A DNA stretch of 64,000 nt from Gordonia sihwensis NBRC 108236. GTDB taxonomy: Bacteria > Actinomycetota > Actinomycetes > Mycobacteriales > Mycobacteriaceae. The stretch is taken from positions 124,001-188,000 of the forward strand of contig NZ_BANU01000006.1 of assembly GCF_000333035.1 (NCBI RefSeq), read 5' to 3'. Shown here piece after piece: positions 51,121 through 62,196 of the stretch (its first letter is position 1; the number at the start of each line of letters is the position of its first letter). The notes under the pieces are model-generated. The model was not told the DNA's origin. It saw only the letters and a list, made by a program, of their open reading frames with translations, and ran no database searches. The translations under genes were made by a program, and so were the position numbers.

Positions 51121-52618
51121 CATGGGGCTTTCGCTGGAACAGACCCGCGTTCTGGTGGCCGGCGGTCGTGCCACCGGAGTGGCCGTCGTCGACCTGCTGC
51201 TGGAGCTCGGTGCGAAGCCCGAAGTGATGGATCAGACGTTCGCGGACCCGCAGGCGGGCGCCGATTTCGTACGCCGGGGCGTGCCGGTGCACACGCCGGA
51301 GGAGTTCGTCGCCGACGACGGCACCGCGGAGTTGCCCGAGGGCATCGAGCTGATCGTCGTCTCACCCGGCTTCCGCCCGGACACGCCGCTGCTGGTGGCG
51401 GCCGCGGCACTGGGTACGCCGGTGTGGGGTGATGTGGAACTCGCGTGGCGCGCCGATCGCGCCGGGTTGTTCGGACCCGCGCGCACCTGGCTGGTGATCA
51501 CCGGAACCAACGGCAAGACCACCACGACGGGAATGATCGAGTCGATCGTCACGGCCGCCGGACAGAGCGGTCTGGCCTGCGGGAACATCGGTCTCACGGT
51601 GGCCGATGCGCTCCGCGCCGAGCCGCGCGCCGACGTCCTGTGCGTCGAGATGTCGTCGTTCCAACTGCACTGGGCGCCGTCGGTCCGGCCGGACGCCGGC
51701 GTGGTGCTGAACGTGGCGGACGATCACCTCGACTGGCACGGCTCACGCGAGGCGTACGCCGAGGCCAAGGCCGGAGCGCTGACCGGCCGGGTGGCCGTGG
51801 TCGGTGAGGACGATGCGGGCGCGGCGGCGCTGCCGGTCGGGCCCGACTCCCGGCGGGTCGGATTCACCCTCGGCGCACCGCGACCGGGAATGCTGGGCAT
51901 CGTCGACGGCACGCTGGTCGACTGCGCCTTCGGCGACGGCACCCTCGCGATGATCCCCGCCGCCGATGTGCGGCCGGCGGGACCGTCGGGACTGTCGGAC
52001 GCCCTCGCCGCGGCTGCGCTCGCTCGCGCCGTGGGAATCGATCCCGAGGCGGTGGCGCGCGGACTGCGGGCCTACCGGCCGGCCGCGCATCGCGGTCAGG
52101 TGGTCGCGCGCATCGACGGCGTCGCCTTCGTGGACGACTCGAAGGCCACGAATCCGCACGCTGCCCACGCTGCGGTGGTCGCACACGAGCGTGTCGTCCT
52201 GATCGCGGGCGGATTGCTCAAGGGCGCACCCGTCGACGACCTGATCGCCGGAACAGTGTCGCGGTTGGCCGGAGTCGTCGCGATCGGCCGGGATCGGCAG
52301 ATCATTCTCGACGCGATTGCGCGACACGCCCCAGAAGTCCCAGCCGTCACAGTATTCACAGGGGACGATGGCTCTGTGATGACTCAGCGGACTGGTGAAC
52401 GGGCACGTGCCGTCTCCGCGACCGGATCGTCGGACGCGGTGATGAGCCAGGCGGTCGGTGCCGCCTGGGAGTTGGCGCAGGCGGACTCGCCAGGGGTGGA
52501 CGCGGTGCTCCTCGCACCGGCGGCCGCCTCCCTGGACATGTTCGCCGGGTATCCGCAGCGCGGCGACTCGTTCGCCGCCGCCGCGACCGCCCTCGCCGAC
52601 TCCCGCGCGAACCGATGA
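51110..52618 (+). CDS. murD: UDP-N-acetylmuramoyl-L-alanine--D-glutamate ligase
   Basis: Adds D-glutamate to UDP-MurNAc-L-Ala. The protein is 502 aa from ATG 51110 or 498 from ATG 51122; both lie at or just past the mraY stop. Domain 1 starts [24 protein letters not shown]. The ATP loop is [18 protein letters not shown], followed by [22 protein letters not shown] and [22 protein letters not shown]. Domain 3 begins near [15 protein letters not shown]. It ends with the usual MurD tail ([22 protein letters not shown]). The stop overlaps the ftsW start (ATGA). Confidence 0.95.
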   Translation: MRADMGLSLEQTRVLVAGGRATGVAVVDLLLELGAKPEVMDQTFADPQAGADFVRRGVPVHTPEEFVADDGTAELPEGIELIVVSPGFRPDTPLLVAAAALGTPVWGDVELAWRADRAGLFGPARTWLVITGTNGKTTTTGMIESIVTAAGQSGLACGNIGLTVADALRAEPRADVLCVEMSSFQLHWAPSVRPDAGVVLNVADDHLDWHGSREAYAEAKAGALTGRVAVVGEDDAGAAALPVGPDSRRVGFTLGAPRPGMLGIVDGTLVDCAFGDGTLAMIPAADVRPAGPSGLSDALAAAALARAVGIDPEAVARGLRAYRPAAHRGQVVARIDGVAFVDDSKATNPHAAHAAVVAHERVVLIAGGLLKGAPVDDLIAGTVSRLAGVVAIGRDRQIILDAIARHAPEVPAVTVFTGDDGSVMTQRTGERARAVSATGSSDAVMSQAVGAAWELAQADSPGVDAVLLAPAAASLDMFAGYPQRGDSFAAAATALADSRANR

Positions 52619-54411
52619 GTTCCGGCGACGAGAACACCGGCGTCGCGGAGGACGTCGAGGATTCGGCGCCGCGCTCCGCCGCCGATGGCGAGGACACCGC
52701 CGAGACGCCCGGCGACACCTCCGACCGTCCCGACGCCCCCGAAAGCGCTGACGGAGAGCCGGAGGCGAGAGTCGCCGACCGGTCGGCTCGGCGCCGGGAT
52801 CGCCGGACCGCGTCCACTCGGAGGGCCCGGCCTGGCGGCACCGCGGACGCGGACCCGCTTCGCAGGCTTCGCCTGATGCGCGGATCGGATGTCAAAGCGG
52901 GTGCGGCGTTCCTCGCCGGGGGAGTCCGGAATCTGCTCGCGCGGCCGCTGACCTCGTTCCACCTGATCGTCTCGATCACCGTCATCCTCATCGCGCTCGG
53001 CCTGATGATGGTGCTCTCGGCGTCCGCTGTGGAGGGCTACGCGAAGGACGGCTCGGCCTACGGGATGTTCACCACGCAGGTGATGTTCGTGGGCCTGGGT
53101 CTGGTGCTGTTCTACATCGCGCTGCGGATGCCCGTGCGGACGCTGCAGAAGGCCTCCCTGCCCATTCTGCTGATCTCGATCGTCCTGCTGATCCTGGTGA
53201 TGATCCCGGGCTTCGGCGTCGCCGGCGGCGGTGCGCGCCGCTGGCTCTCGTTCGGCGGGCTCACGCTGCAGCCGTCGGAACTGGCGAAGGCGGCGCTGTG
53301 CATGTGGGGAGCCGCGGTCCTCTCGACTCGCGATCCGCGCACGTCCACGGCCCGCGATCTGATCTTCCCGCTGATCCCGGTCGCCTTCGGCGTCGCCTTC
53401 CTGGTCATCATCGAGCCGAATCAGTCCACGACGATGATCCTGGGGATGATCGTCGCGACGTTGTTGTGGTTCGGCGGGCTGCCGGGGCGGTTCTTCGCCG
53501 CCTTCGGCGTGGTCTTCGCGGTGGCCGGCGTCGCGCTGGCCTTCGCCGAGTCGTACCGTGCCGCGCGCATCTTCAGCTTCCTCGGCCGTGACTCCGATCC
53601 GCTCGGCGCCGATTATCAGCCGAACCAGGCGAAGTTCGCGCTGGCCGACGGTGGACTGTTCGGCAAGGGGCTCGGCCAGAGCACCGCCAAATGGAACTAT
53701 CTGCCCAATGCGCACAACGACTTCATCTTCGCGATCATCGGCGAGGAACTCGGACTGGTCGGCGGGATCATCGTCCTGGGGCTGTACCTGCTGCTCGGGT
53801 ACGTCGGGATGCGGATCGCCCGCCGTTCGGTGGACCCGTTCCTGCGTCTGATGTCGGCGACGATCACCGTGCTCTTCCTGGTGCAGGCCTTCATCAACAT
53901 CGGATACGTCGTCGGCATCCTGCCGGTCACCGGCATCCAGTTGCCGATCCTGTCGTACGGCGGTACCTCGGCACTGACGATGCTGGCGATGCTCGGTTTG
54001 CTGGCGAACGCCGCACGGCACGAACCGCAGGCGGTCGCGGCGCTGGCCGGGCCGGCGCCGAAGGGGTTGTCGCGGTTGCTCCGTCTCCCGCGGCCCGAGA
54101 CGTACCGGGCTGCGGGCTCGTCGCCGCGGCGCCGGCCGACCGCCGCGCCCATCCGGCGACCGGCACCCGTCCGCGGTTCGTCCGGGACCGGCCGTCGCGA
54201 GGCGCCCCGCACATGGGCGGGCCGCCCGCGGACGCCCGAGGCATCCGGGCCGCGAATGCGACGCCGGTCGGGCGAATCGAGCTCGGGGGAGATCCACTAT
54301 CCTCCTAGGGGTGCGCGACCGTCCCGGTCGTGGCAGGAGTCCAGGTCGCCGGCTCCGCGCGATCGTGCGCGGCGGACCGGCAGAGGCGGATGGGAGAACG
54401 GTCGCCGGTGA
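52615..54411 (+). CDS. ftsW: peptidoglycan glycosyltransferase FtsW
   Basis: SEDS-family polymerase that works with PBP2/FtsI at the septum. The 598-aa protein has about 100 acidic-then-basic cytoplasmic residues first, then ten helices, and a long basic Arg/Pro-rich cytoplasmic tail of about 120 residues. SEDS motifs: [28 protein letters not shown] (with the catalytic Asp replaced in position by the usual E/Q context), [19 protein letters not shown] and [19 protein letters not shown]. The tail probably docks other division proteins, as in mycobacteria. ATG 52615 overlaps the murD stop; its own stop overlaps murG. Confidence 0.94.
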   Translation: MSSGDENTGVAEDVEDSAPRSAADGEDTAETPGDTSDRPDAPESADGEPEARVADRSARRRDRRTASTRRARPGGTADADPLRRLRLMRGSDVKAGAAFLAGGVRNLLARPLTSFHLIVSITVILIALGLMMVLSASAVEGYAKDGSAYGMFTTQVMFVGLGLVLFYIALRMPVRTLQKASLPILLISIVLLILVMIPGFGVAGGGARRWLSFGGLTLQPSELAKAALCMWGAAVLSTRDPRTSTARDLIFPLIPVAFGVAFLVIIEPNQSTTMILGMIVATLLWFGGLPGRFFAAFGVVFAVAGVALAFAESYRAARIFSFLGRDSDPLGADYQPNQAKFALADGGLFGKGLGQSTAKWNYLPNAHNDFIFAIIGEELGLVGGIIVLGLYLLLGYVGMRIARRSVDPFLRLMSATITVLFLVQAFINIGYVVGILPVTGIQLPILSYGGTSALTMLAMLGLLANAARHEPQAVAALAGPAPKGLSRLLRLPRPETYRAAGSSPRRRPTAAPIRRPAPVRGSSGTGRREAPRTWAGRPRTPEASGPRMRRRSGESSSGEIHYPPRGARPSRSWQESRSPAPRDRARRTGRGGWENGRR

Positions 54412-55580
54412 GCAAGCGGAAGCGGTCGCACGAGGGGGGATCGGCACTTTCGGTGGTGGTCGCAGGCGGTGGAACCGCAGGCCACATCGAGCCCGCGCTC
54501 GCGGTGGCCGACGCCGTGCGGGAACTGGAGCCGGACGCGCGGATCACGGCCCTCGGGACGAGTCGCGGTCTGGAGACCACGATCGTGCCCGCGCGCGGAT
54601 ACGATCTGCGTCTGATCCCGCCGGTTCCCCTGCCTCGGAAGGTGGGCGTGGAACTGGCCAAGACTCCGTGGCGAGTGGCACATTCGGTGGCCGCCACGCG
54701 CAAGGTCTTCGCCGAGGTCGACGCCGATGTGGTGGTGGGCTTCGGCGGTTACGTCGCACTGCCCGCGTATCTCGCGGCGCGCAGTCGACTCCGCGGTGCC
54801 CGGCGGATCCCCGTGGTGCTCCACGAGGCGAACGCCAGCGCAGGTGTCGCGAACAAGGTGGGCGCCCGGCTCGCCGACCGCGTCCTCGCGGCAGTCCCCG
54901 ACTGCGGGCTGGCCGGCGCCACGGTCGTCGGAATCCCGGTGCGCGGAGCGATCACCCGACTCGACCGTGCTTCGGCCCGTGCCGAGGCGCGCCGATTCTT
55001 CGGTCTGGACCCGGATGCGCCGACCCTGCTCGTCTTCGGCGGCTCGCAGGGGGCGCAGCGGCTCAACGAGGCGGTCGCGCCGGCCGCTACGGCGCTGGGC
55101 GCGGCCGGTATCGGTGTTCTCCACGCCTACGGCCCCAAGAACACGATCGACCCGGTCTCGCCGCCGGGCGCCCCGCCCTACGTCGGGGTCAGCTACCTCG
55201 ACCGGATGGACCTCGCGTACGCGGCCGCCGACCTGGTGATGTGCCGGTCCGGAGCGATGACCGTCGCCGAGATCTCCGCCACCGGACTCCCGGCGGTGTA
55301 CGTCCCGCTGCCGCACGGCAACGGCGAACAGCGACTCAACGCACTGCCCGCGGAACGGGCCGGGGGCGCCGTCATCGTCGACGACGCGGACGTGACGCCC
55401 GAGTGGGTCGAGCGAGAGATCCCCGCACTGCTGGGCGACACCGAACGCCTGCGCGCGATGAGTGCCGCCACCGCGGGGCTCGGCCACCGCGACGCCGCCG
55501 TCGAAGTGGCGACGGCGGCACTGGAACTGGCTGCCGCGCGGCGCGGCGACCGCGCGACGACGCAGGACGGACCCCGATGA
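54408..55580 (+). CDS. murG: UDP-GlcNAc:lipid I N-acetylglucosaminyltransferase
   Basis: Converts lipid I to lipid II at the inner face of the membrane. The 390-aa GT28 protein has the N-terminal loop [58 protein letters not shown] and the donor site [37 protein letters not shown] 54408 ([20 protein letters not shown]) overlaps the ftsW stop as GTGA and matches family length; the open frame back to 54330 lies inside ftsW. Overlaps murC at its end. Confidence 0.95.
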   Translation: MSKRKRSHEGGSALSVVVAGGGTAGHIEPALAVADAVRELEPDARITALGTSRGLETTIVPARGYDLRLIPPVPLPRKVGVELAKTPWRVAHSVAATRKVFAEVDADVVVGFGGYVALPAYLAARSRLRGARRIPVVLHEANASAGVANKVGARLADRVLAAVPDCGLAGATVVGIPVRGAITRLDRASARAEARRFFGLDPDAPTLLVFGGSQGAQRLNEAVAPAATALGAAGIGVLHAYGPKNTIDPVSPPGAPPYVGVSYLDRMDLAYAAADLVMCRSGAMTVAEISATGLPAVYVPLPHGNGEQRLNALPAERAGGAVIVDDADVTPEWVEREIPALLGDTERLRAMSAATAGLGHRDAAVEVATAALELAAARRGDRATTQDGPR

Positions 55581-57055
55581 GCGACCCGGCGATCGAGAAC
55601 ACGCTTCCGGCGCAGCTGCAGCGGGTGCACATGGTCGGCATCGGCGGCGCGGGCATGTCGGGCCTGGCCCGGATCCTGCTCGCTCGCGGCGGTCAGGTGT
55701 CCGGTTCGGACGCCAAGGATTCGCGCGGGGTGCTGGCGCTGCGGACCCGCGGCGCGCAGGTCCGGATCGGCCACGCACCCGACGCCCTCGATCTGCTCGA
55801 CGGCGGTCCGACCGTCGTCGTCACCACCCGGGCCGCCGTGCCCGACGACAATCCGGAACTCGTCGAGGCACGACGCCGCGGTATCCCGGTGCTCTACCGG
55901 CCCGAGGTGCTCGCCCTGCTGATGCGCGGACACCGGACCGTGTTGATCTCGGGCACCCATGGCAAGACCTCCACCACGTCGATGTCGGTGGTGGCACTGC
56001 AGCACTGCGGTGTCGACCCGTCGTTCGCCGTCGGCGGTGAGTTGAACGAGTCGGGCACCAACGCGCATCACGGCAGCGGCGAGGTCTTCGTCGCCGAGGC
56101 CGACGAGAGCGACGGCTCCCTGCTTCAATACGTGCCGGACATCGTCGTGGTCACCAACATCGAGGCCGACCATCTGGACTTCTTCGGTACCGAGGCGGCC
56201 TACGTGCAGGTCTTCGACGAATTCGTCGCACTGATCCGCCCCGGCGGAACGCTGGCTGTCTGTCTCGACGATCCGGGAGCCGCGGCGCTGGCGCAGCGAT
56301 GCGTTGCGAGCTGCTCCGAGCGCGGGGTCGCGGTCCTGGGATACGGCAGTGCCGCGCGGATCACGGTGGAGGGTGTGCCGGTGGTCGCCGAACTCGTCGA
56401 GCTCGCGGCGCACGGGACCGGGGGGCTGGCCACGGTCGGACTCTCCGAGCCGCTGGTCGACACGCCGCGCGTCCGGGAACTGGCCGTCACTCTGCCCGGC
56501 AGGCATATGGCGCTCAATGCGCTGGGAGCCCTGATCGCATGCGCACGGACGGGGCAGGACGTCGACACCGTGGCGGAGGGCATCGAGAGCTTCGGCGGGG
56601 TGCACCGGCGGTTCGAATCGCGGGGCCGTGCCGCCGACGTCGACGTGTACGACGACTACGCGCACCATCCGACCGAGGTCCGCGCCGTGCTCACCGCCGC
56701 CCGAGACGTCGTCGGCGCGCGGTCGGGGCGTGTGCTGGCGGTGTTCCAGCCGCATCTGTATTCGCGGACGGCGGAGTTCGCCGCCGAGTTCGCCGCGGCG
56801 CTGAGCTTGGCCGACGAGGTGATCGTGGCCGACGTCTACGGTGCCCGTGAACAGCCGCAGCCCGGGGTCACCGGCAGGCTGATCTCCGATGCGGTGACCG
56901 CTCCCGCGGTCTTCGTCCCGGATCTGTCGGAGATCGCGAACGCCGTGGCTCACCGTGCCCGGCGCGGCGATCTGGTGCTCACCATCGGCGCCGGCGACAT
57001 CACCATGCAGGCTCCGGCCATTCTGGAAGCGCTGGAGAGGGCCGCGGCCGAATGA
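55577..57055 (+). CDS. murC: UDP-N-acetylmuramate--L-alanine ligase
   Basis: First amino-acid ligase of the stem peptide. The 492-aa protein has the glycine loop [23 protein letters not shown], the ATP loop [72 protein letters not shown] and [15 protein letters not shown] 55577 overlaps the murG stop (ATGA); the longer open frame above is out-of-frame murG. It overlaps ftsQ by four bases at its end, continuing the tight coupling of the cluster. Confidence 0.96.
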   Translation: MSDPAIENTLPAQLQRVHMVGIGGAGMSGLARILLARGGQVSGSDAKDSRGVLALRTRGAQVRIGHAPDALDLLDGGPTVVVTTRAAVPDDNPELVEARRRGIPVLYRPEVLALLMRGHRTVLISGTHGKTSTTSMSVVALQHCGVDPSFAVGGELNESGTNAHHGSGEVFVAEADESDGSLLQYVPDIVVVTNIEADHLDFFGTEAAYVQVFDEFVALIRPGGTLAVCLDDPGAAALAQRCVASCSERGVAVLGYGSAARITVEGVPVVAELVELAAHGTGGLATVGLSEPLVDTPRVRELAVTLPGRHMALNALGALIACARTGQDVDTVAEGIESFGGVHRRFESRGRAADVDVYDDYAHHPTEVRAVLTAARDVVGARSGRVLAVFQPHLYSRTAEFAAEFAAALSLADEVIVADVYGAREQPQPGVTGRLISDAVTAPAVFVPDLSEIANAVAHRARRGDLVLTIGAGDITMQAPAILEALERAAAE

Positions 57056-57801
57056 GCCGGCGGCGTACGGCGGAACCGGACCGGGCGCGGCGCACGCGTC
57101 CGGGCGCCGCCTCGTCGCCGCGGCGGTGGCCGCTCATCGGCTCGGTGATCGCCCTCGTCGTCGTGGTCGGCGGGCTGGTGGCGATCGCCTATTTCACGCC
57201 GTTGATGTCGGTGCGGTCGGTGGACGTGACCGGAGCGACCGCGATCGATGCGGGGGAGGTGCTGCGCACCGCGCAGGTGCCTGAGGGCTCACCGCTGCTG
57301 CAGGTCGACACGGCGGAGATCGCGAATCGGGTGTCCGCGCTGCCGGAGATCGAGTCGGTGAACGTCAGCCGGAAGTACCCCTCGACCCTGACGATCGCGG
57401 TCACCGAACGGACGCCGGTGGTGACCGTCGAGCAGTCCGGACGGATCGGCGTGATGGATCGCCTGGGCATGGTCTATCTCACCTTCGGGTCGGCCAAGGA
57501 CCTGCCCAAGTCCCTGCAGGGGCTGCCCGCACTGCAGATGACCGACCCGTCCGCGGCCAATCCGACGACGCGGGCGGCGCTGACCGTGGTGCAGGATCTC
57601 CCGGACTGGCTGGCCTCTCGGGTCGTGGCCGTCGCGGCCGACTCGCCGTCGGACATCACGCTCCGTCTCAAGAGCGGCAAGAAGGCCGTGTGGGGAGACG
57701 CGGGGCGGACGGCCGACAAAGCCGAAGCCCTGCGGAGTCTGCTGATCGTCGACGGACAGCAGTACAACGTCTCGAGTCCCGAGTACGCGTCGGTCAGCTG
57801 A
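57052..57801 (+). CDS. ftsQ: cell division protein FtsQ
   Basis: Bitopic division protein, 249 aa. A short basic cytoplasmic region ([24 protein letters not shown]) is followed by one helix ([21 protein letters not shown]). A POTRA domain comes next ([37 protein letters not shown]...[24 protein letters not shown]), then the beta domain ([17 protein letters not shown]). It binds the FtsL/FtsB pair outside the membrane. ATG 57052 overlaps the murC stop. A 176-bp gap with its own promoter separates it from ftsZ. Confidence 0.93.
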   Translation: MSRRRTAEPDRARRTRPGAASSPRRWPLIGSVIALVVVVGGLVAIAYFTPLMSVRSVDVTGATAIDAGEVLRTAQVPEGSPLLQVDTAEIANRVSALPEIESVNVSRKYPSTLTIAVTERTPVVTVEQSGRIGVMDRLGMVYLTFGSAKDLPKSLQGLPALQMTDPSAANPTTRAALTVVQDLPDWLASRVVAVAADSPSDITLRLKSGKKAVWGDAGRTADKAEALRSLLIVDGQQYNVSSPEYASVS

Positions 57802-57918
57802 GTCGGCGTGTCCGCGGACGGGGACTCGGGAGGAAATCCGACACTGATTTCGCGACACGCCGCGAGCCTCCTGGCACCACGGCGCCGCGATCAATACCGT
57901 CGTCTTCAACACCAGTAC

Positions 57919-57956
57919 TTGACATAACTATAACCCTATGGTTGAGCTTTAGGGTT
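57919..57956 (+). promoter_or_regulatory. ftsZ promoter region with inverted repeat
   Basis: AT-rich island in the ftsQ-ftsZ gap: TTGACA at 57919-57924, TATGGT at 57937-57942 and TAGGGT at 57950-57955. AACCCTA (57932-57938) and TAGGGTT (57950-57956) form an inverted repeat with an 11-nt spacer. Spacing of the -35/-10 candidates is not canonical, so the exact promoter is unclear. Confidence 0.45.
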
Positions 57957-57977
57957 TGTTCGAAGTAGGAAGGCATC

Positions 57978-59141
57978 ATGACGCCACCGCACAATTATCT
58001 GGCCGTCATCAAAGTCGTCGGCATCGGCGGCGGTGGCGTCAACGCTGTCAACCGCATGATCGAGCAGGGGCTCAAGGGTGTCGAGTTCATCGCCATCAAC
58101 ACGGACGCGCAGGCCCTGCTCATCTCTGACGCCGACGTGAAGCTGGACATCGGCCGCGAGTCGACCCGAGGCCTCGGCGCCGGCGCCAATCCGGATGTCG
58201 GCCGCATGGCCGCGGAGGACGCCAAGGACGAGATCGAGGAACTCCTCAAGGGCGCCGACATGGTCTTCGTGACCGCGGGTGAGGGCGGCGGCACCGGCAC
58301 CGGCGGTGCGCCGGTGGTCGCATCGATCGCCCGCAAGCTCGGCGCGCTGACCGTCGGTGTCGTGACCCGCCCGTTCTCGTTCGAGGGCAAGCGACGTGGC
58401 AACCAGGCCGAGGCGGGCATCGCGGCGCTGCGCGAGTCGTGCGACACGCTCATCGTGATCCCCAACGACCGCCTGCTGCACCTGGGCGACGCGCAGGTGA
58501 GTCTGATGGACGCCTTCCGCAGTGCCGATGAGGTCCTCCTCAACGGCGTGCAGGGCATCACCGATCTCATCACCACGCCGGGCCTGATCAACGTCGACTT
58601 CGCGGATGTGAAGGGCGTGATGAGCGACGCGGGAAGTGCGCTGATGGGCATCGGGGCCTCGCGCGGCGAGGACCGGGCGCGCAAGGCGGCCGAGTCGGCG
58701 ATCAACTCGCCGCTGCTCGAAGCGTCGATGGAGGGTGCACGCGGTGTGCTGATCTCGATCGCCGGCGGGAGCGACCTCGGTCTGTTCGAGATCAACGATG
58801 CGGCTTCGCAGGTGCAGGAAGCGGCACACGAGGACGCCAACATCATCTTCGGCACGGTCATCGACGACAACCTCGGCGACGAGGTTCGAGTGACGGTGAT
58901 CGCCGCGGGCTTCGACGCCGGCGCACCGTCCAAGCGCCAGCAGGGCGCCCACGCCGCCACGGCGAGCAATGCCGGCGTCGCGCAGGCGCAGGCGGGGGAG
59001 ACCGCCAAGCCCGATGCGAAGGACCCGCTGTTCGGCACCTCCCGGGAGCGCTCGGGCAACCCGTTCGGCGAGCCGACGCCCCGCCGCAACTCGGTGCGGC
59101 TCGACGACGATGACGTCGACGTCCCCGATTTCATGAAGTGA
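57978..59141 (+). CDS. ftsZ: cell division GTPase FtsZ
   Basis: Tubulin-like GTPase that forms the Z ring. The 387-aa protein shows [18 protein letters not shown], the tubulin signature [29 protein letters not shown] and the T7 synergy loop near [16 protein letters not shown] Gln/Ala/Gly-rich linker follows and the C-terminal peptide [12 protein letters not shown] binds partners such as SepF. ATG 57978 has AGGAAGG in front. The gene ends immediately before pgeF. Confidence 0.97.
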   Translation: MTPPHNYLAVIKVVGIGGGGVNAVNRMIEQGLKGVEFIAINTDAQALLISDADVKLDIGRESTRGLGAGANPDVGRMAAEDAKDEIEELLKGADMVFVTAGEGGGTGTGGAPVVASIARKLGALTVGVVTRPFSFEGKRRGNQAEAGIAALRESCDTLIVIPNDRLLHLGDAQVSLMDAFRSADEVLLNGVQGITDLITTPGLINVDFADVKGVMSDAGSALMGIGASRGEDRARKAAESAINSPLLEASMEGARGVLISIAGGSDLGLFEINDAASQVQEAAHEDANIIFGTVIDDNLGDEVRVTVIAAGFDAGAPSKRQQGAHAATASNAGVAQAQAGETAKPDAKDPLFGTSRERSGNPFGEPTPRRNSVRLDDDDVDVPDFMK

Positions 59142-59878
59142 TGGCGGCTGACGATTCCTTCGTCGTCCGGCGCGCGGTCACCACGCGCGCCGGCGGCGTC
59201 TCCGCGGCACCGTACGACTCTTTCAATCTCGGCGATCACGTGGGCGACGACCCCGCCGCGGTGGCGGCCAACCGGGAGCGGCTGGCCCGGGATCTCGGCG
59301 TGGAGCCCGCCCGGGTGGTGTGGATGGAACAACTGCACACGAGGAACGTGACCGTCGTCGACGGACCGGTCGCCGAACCGGTGCCCGCTACCGACGGACT
59401 GGTCACCGACCAGCGCGACCTGGTGCTCGCGGTGCTGACCGCGGACTGCGTTCCGGTGCTGCTGAGCGATGACGAGGCGGGGGTGATCGCCGCCGTGCAC
59501 GCCGGTCGCGTCGGTGCCCGGATCGGTATCGTGCCGGAGGCGTTGCGCGCGATGATCCGGCTGGGAGCGCGGCCGGAACGGATCGGGGCCTTCCTCGGCC
59601 CGGCCGCGAGCGGCGAACGGTATGAGGTGCCCGCGGCGATGCAGGCCGATGTGGAACGGCATCTGCCGGGCAGTTCGTGCCGAACCTCCACTGGGACGCC
59701 CGGGCTCGACCTGCGTGCGGGTATCCGGCGTCAACTGCTCGAGGCCGGTGTGTCGGCGGTGGCCGTCGACCCGCGCTGCACGATCAGCGACACGTCGCTG
59801 TTCAGCCATCGGCGCGGCGCGCCGACCGGCCGCCTGGCTTCAGTGATCTGGATGGACAGCGCCGGAGCGCGGCGGTGA
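59141..59878 (+). CDS. pgeF: purine nucleoside phosphorylase/peptidoglycan editing factor PgeF (YfiH family)
   Basis: Multicopper polyphenol oxidase (laccase)-fold protein, 245 aa, usual partner of ftsZ in actinobacteria (Rv2149c). Family motifs: VTTRAGGVSAAPYDSFNLGDHVGDDPAAV, VVWMEQLHTRNV, VLTADCVPVLLSDDEAGVIAAVHAGR with the metal-binding Cys and His, and GPAASGERYEV. In the HAGWxG segment the Trp is replaced (HAGRVGARIG), which may affect activity. ATG 59141 shares its first base with the ftsZ stop; GTG 59138 in the same frame adds one residue. Confidence 0.85.
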   Translation: MAADDSFVVRRAVTTRAGGVSAAPYDSFNLGDHVGDDPAAVAANRERLARDLGVEPARVVWMEQLHTRNVTVVDGPVAEPVPATDGLVTDQRDLVLAVLTADCVPVLLSDDEAGVIAAVHAGRVGARIGIVPEALRAMIRLGARPERIGAFLGPAASGERYEVPAAMQADVERHLPGSSCRTSTGTPGLDLRAGIRRQLLEAGVSAVAVDPRCTISDTSLFSHRRGAPTGRLASVIWMDSAGARR

Positions 59879-60615
59879 CCGACGAGCGGGATCCCCGCTC
59901 ATCCGAGCTCGCCGACGGACTGGCCGCCACCGCGCGTCGCATCGCGGCCGCCGCGACCGCGGCCGGACGCGATCCGGCCGAGATCGGCCTGCTCGTCGTC
60001 ACGAAGTACTTCCCGGCCGACGACGTGGTGCGGCTTCTGCGCCTGGGTGTGCGGGAGTTCGGCGAGTCCCGTGAGCCGGAGGCCGGGCGCAAGACGGCGG
60101 CGGTCCGTGCGCGGGTGGACGTCGATTTCGCCGTCGACATGATCGGACGGGTGCAGCGCAAGAAGGCAGGCGGTATCGCCCGCTGGGCGCGCCGCGTGCA
60201 TTCGGTGGACTCCCTCCCACTGATCGAGGCCTTCGACGGCGCATCGGCGCGCGCTCTGGAGGCAGGTGACCGGGACCGGACGCTGGGCCTGTTGCTGCAG
60301 GTGAGCCTCGACGGCGATCCGGAGCGCGGCGGTCTGGCCCCGGCGGAACTGGCTCCGGCCGCCGAACGGGTGCTCGCCTCGCCGGACACGCTCAGCCTGG
60401 ACGGACTGATGGCCATGGCCCCGCTCGGAGCGGACCCCGACGAGGCCATGGAGCGGCTGGCCCGGATCCGCGCGGACTTCCTGCGACGGTTCCCACACGC
60501 AGTCGAGCTGTCGGCGGGGATGTCCGGAGATCTCGAAGCGGCGATCGCGCACGGATCGACGTGTGTGCGTGTCGGAACCGCAATTATGGGGACGCGGCCG
60601 ATAGTCTCGCTTTAG
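59875..60615 (+). CDS. yggS: PLP homeostasis protein, YggS/PROSC family
   Basis: Pyridoxal-phosphate-binding protein that balances vitamin B6 pools; no enzyme activity is known in the family. The 246-aa TIM-barrel protein has the PLP lysine in LLVVTKYFPADDVVRLL, FGESREPEAGRKT where the family has FGEN(R/Y)xQE, and LSLDGLMAMAPLG and ELSAGMSGDLEAAIAHGSTCVRVGTAIMG at the phosphate end. GTG 59875 overlaps the pgeF stop (GTGA). Same order as Rv2148c, just before sepF. Confidence 0.92.
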   Translation: MTDERDPRSSELADGLAATARRIAAAATAAGRDPAEIGLLVVTKYFPADDVVRLLRLGVREFGESREPEAGRKTAAVRARVDVDFAVDMIGRVQRKKAGGIARWARRVHSVDSLPLIEAFDGASARALEAGDRDRTLGLLLQVSLDGDPERGGLAPAELAPAAERVLASPDTLSLDGLMAMAPLGADPDEAMERLARIRADFLRRFPHAVELSAGMSGDLEAAIAHGSTCVRVGTAIMGTRPIVSL

Positions 60616-60699
60616 TCACACTGGTCACAACAGAACCACTAGCGATCAGGTGTAGCGCCCATCCACCCGCAATGACTTCACGGTTCAGGAAGGCTCGTA

Positions 60700-61482
60700 A
60701 TGACGACGATGCAGAAGTTCAAGGCATATTTCGGCATGGTGCCCCCGAGCGAGTTCGAGGACGACTACCTGGCCGACCCCGAGGACCAGCCGGCCATGTC
60801 GGCACGTGAGCGTGCGTACATGGAGAAGTACCGCAGCAACGGGACCCGCGAGGACGCCTTCTACGGCGACGAGCAGTTCCGCGAGCGGGACTACCGGGGC
60901 GAATCCCGCTACCGCGAGGCCGACTACCGGGAGCCGGAGTACCGCGAACCGTTCGGAGAGGCCGAGCCGCGCTACCGCGAACCGGCCTACCGCGAGGCGG
61001 AGTTCGCCCGTTCGGCCGACGACCGCGCTTTCGCGGTACGCGCCGAGTCGGATCGCCCGTTTGTGGGCGCCCGCCGCTCGCCCGACGTGGAGTCGGTCCG
61101 CAGGCTCGAGCCGCTGAATCGTTCGTCCAACGTCACGGTGCGCGGCGCCAACGCCGTCGCGCTCGACCCCCAGGTCGACAACGATCCGCTGTCGGAGAGT
61201 GCCATGAAGAAGATCTCGACGCTGCGGCCGGCCGACTACTCGGAGGCCCGCACGATCGGCGAACGGTTCCGCGACGGCAGCCCGGTCATCATGGATCTGG
61301 CGGATATGAGCAACGACGAGGCCAAGCGTCTGGTCGACTTCGCCGCCGGCCTCGTCTTCGCGCTTCGCGGTTCGTTCGACAAGGTCGCCACCAAGGTCTT
61401 CCTGCTCTCGCCCAACGGTGTGGACGTCAGCCCGGAGGAGCGTCGCCGCATCGCCGAGAGCGGCTTCTACAGTCAGTCCTGA
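60700..61482 (+). CDS. sepF: cell division protein SepF
   Basis: Membrane-binding partner of FtsZ, essential in actinobacteria lacking FtsA/ZipA. The 260-aa protein starts [15 protein letters not shown], the amphipathic membrane-targeting helix. A linker of about 120 residues is rich in Tyr-Arg-Glu repeats (residues about 62-107: [14 protein letters not shown] and so on). The C-terminal SepF fold follows: [54 protein letters not shown] and [15 protein letters not shown]. The repeat-rich linker is unusual in detail though long acidic linkers are common. ATG 60700 has CAGGAAGG ahead; a hairpin terminator follows. Confidence 0.95.
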   Translation: MTTMQKFKAYFGMVPPSEFEDDYLADPEDQPAMSARERAYMEKYRSNGTREDAFYGDEQFRERDYRGESRYREADYREPEYREPFGEAEPRYREPAYREAEFARSADDRAFAVRAESDRPFVGARRSPDVESVRRLEPLNRSSNVTVRGANAVALDPQVDNDPLSESAMKKISTLRPADYSEARTIGERFRDGSPVIMDLADMSNDEAKRLVDFAAGLVFALRGSFDKVATKVFLLSPNGVDVSPEERRRIAESGFYSQS

Positions 61483-61501
61483 GCCGCAGCTCGTCGTCGT
61501 C

Positions 61502-61539
61502 CGCCGCGCCGCCCCGGTCGTTTCCGGGGCGGCGCGGCG
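61502..61539 (+). terminator. hairpin after sepF
   Basis: Arms 61502-61517 and 61524-61539 pair perfectly over 16 bp (CGCCGCGCCGCCCCGG), loop TCGTTT. GC-only stem 20 nt after the sepF stop, with only a short TTC after it; probably a terminator or pause before yggT. Confidence 0.7.
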
Positions 61540-61569
61540 TTCTGCACGGTTATCAGGCACCCTTGAGGG

Positions 61570-61869
61570 GTGAGCACCTTCCTCTGGATCCTGTACTTCG
61601 TACTGTTCTGTTACGTTCTGCTGCTCCTCGGCCGCTTCGTCGTCGAGCTGGTGCAGTCCTTCGCGCGCCGGTGGCGTCCGTCCGGGCCCGGCGTGGTCGT
61701 CATCGAATTCGTCTTCACACTGACCGATCCGCCGGTGAAGTTGCTGCGGAGACTGATCCCGCCGCTGTCTCTGGGTCCGGTGCGGCTCGACCTCTCGCTG
61801 ATGATCGTGCTGATCGTGTTGTCGATCCTGATGCGGGTGGTTCTGGGCTTCGCGATCCACACCACGTGA
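61570..61869 (+). CDS. YggT-family membrane protein
   Basis: 99 aa with two membrane segments, FLWILYFVLFCYVLLLLGRFVVE and LDLSLMIVLIVLSILMRVVLGFAI, and the YggT loop TLTDPPVKLLRRLIPPLSLGPVRLDLS between them. Counterpart of Rv2146c, next to sepF and wag31 across actinobacteria, where members are implicated in membrane or wall homeostasis and osmotic tolerance. GTG 61570 follows the short gap after the sepF terminator; the Shine-Dalgarno is weak (GAGGG). Confidence 0.9.
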   Translation: MSTFLWILYFVLFCYVLLLLGRFVVELVQSFARRWRPSGPGVVVIEFVFTLTDPPVKLLRRLIPPLSLGPVRLDLSLMIVLIVLSILMRVVLGFAIHTT

Positions 61870-62196
61870 CTTCCACGAATGTGATTAATCGAATAGTCGC
61901 TGGTGGTCGGTGTGCAACGCCAATTCTGCTGCCTCAGCGTGTCATTTACGAAGTCCACGGTGACCCGATGATTCGGCCTAGATTCGATTGCGAACGGGTC
62001 GCGGGCAGACAACACGCCTTGGTCCTGGTGTGACGAGATGACACGCTAGTTGCGTAGTGGTACTGGTATTAATAGAAACGCGATCAAGATTGGGGCAGTT
62101 CGTGTTCGCCTGTGCGGACCTACGTTCCGGCTGACCGTGCCAGAAGACGGCGTGTACGAAATCAACACGCGAAATGACCTAAGGGGAGAGGCAGAA
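61870..62196. other. long upstream region of wag31
   Basis: 327 bp without a recognisable gene, visibly more AT-rich than its surroundings. It must contain the wag31 promoter. TTGCGT (62050-62055) and TATTAA (62067-62072) are candidate elements but badly spaced, and GGTATTA at 62066 is an alternative -10. An open frame continuous with wag31 begins at 62050 but has no family resemblance before 62197. A Shine-Dalgarno AAGGGGAG lies at about 62181-62188. Confidence 0.5.

Noticed and set aside
54311-55576. Apparent 900-aa MurC with a long N-terminal extension
   Set aside because: The extension is murG read in the wrong frame; murC starts at ATG 55577 overlapping the murG stop.
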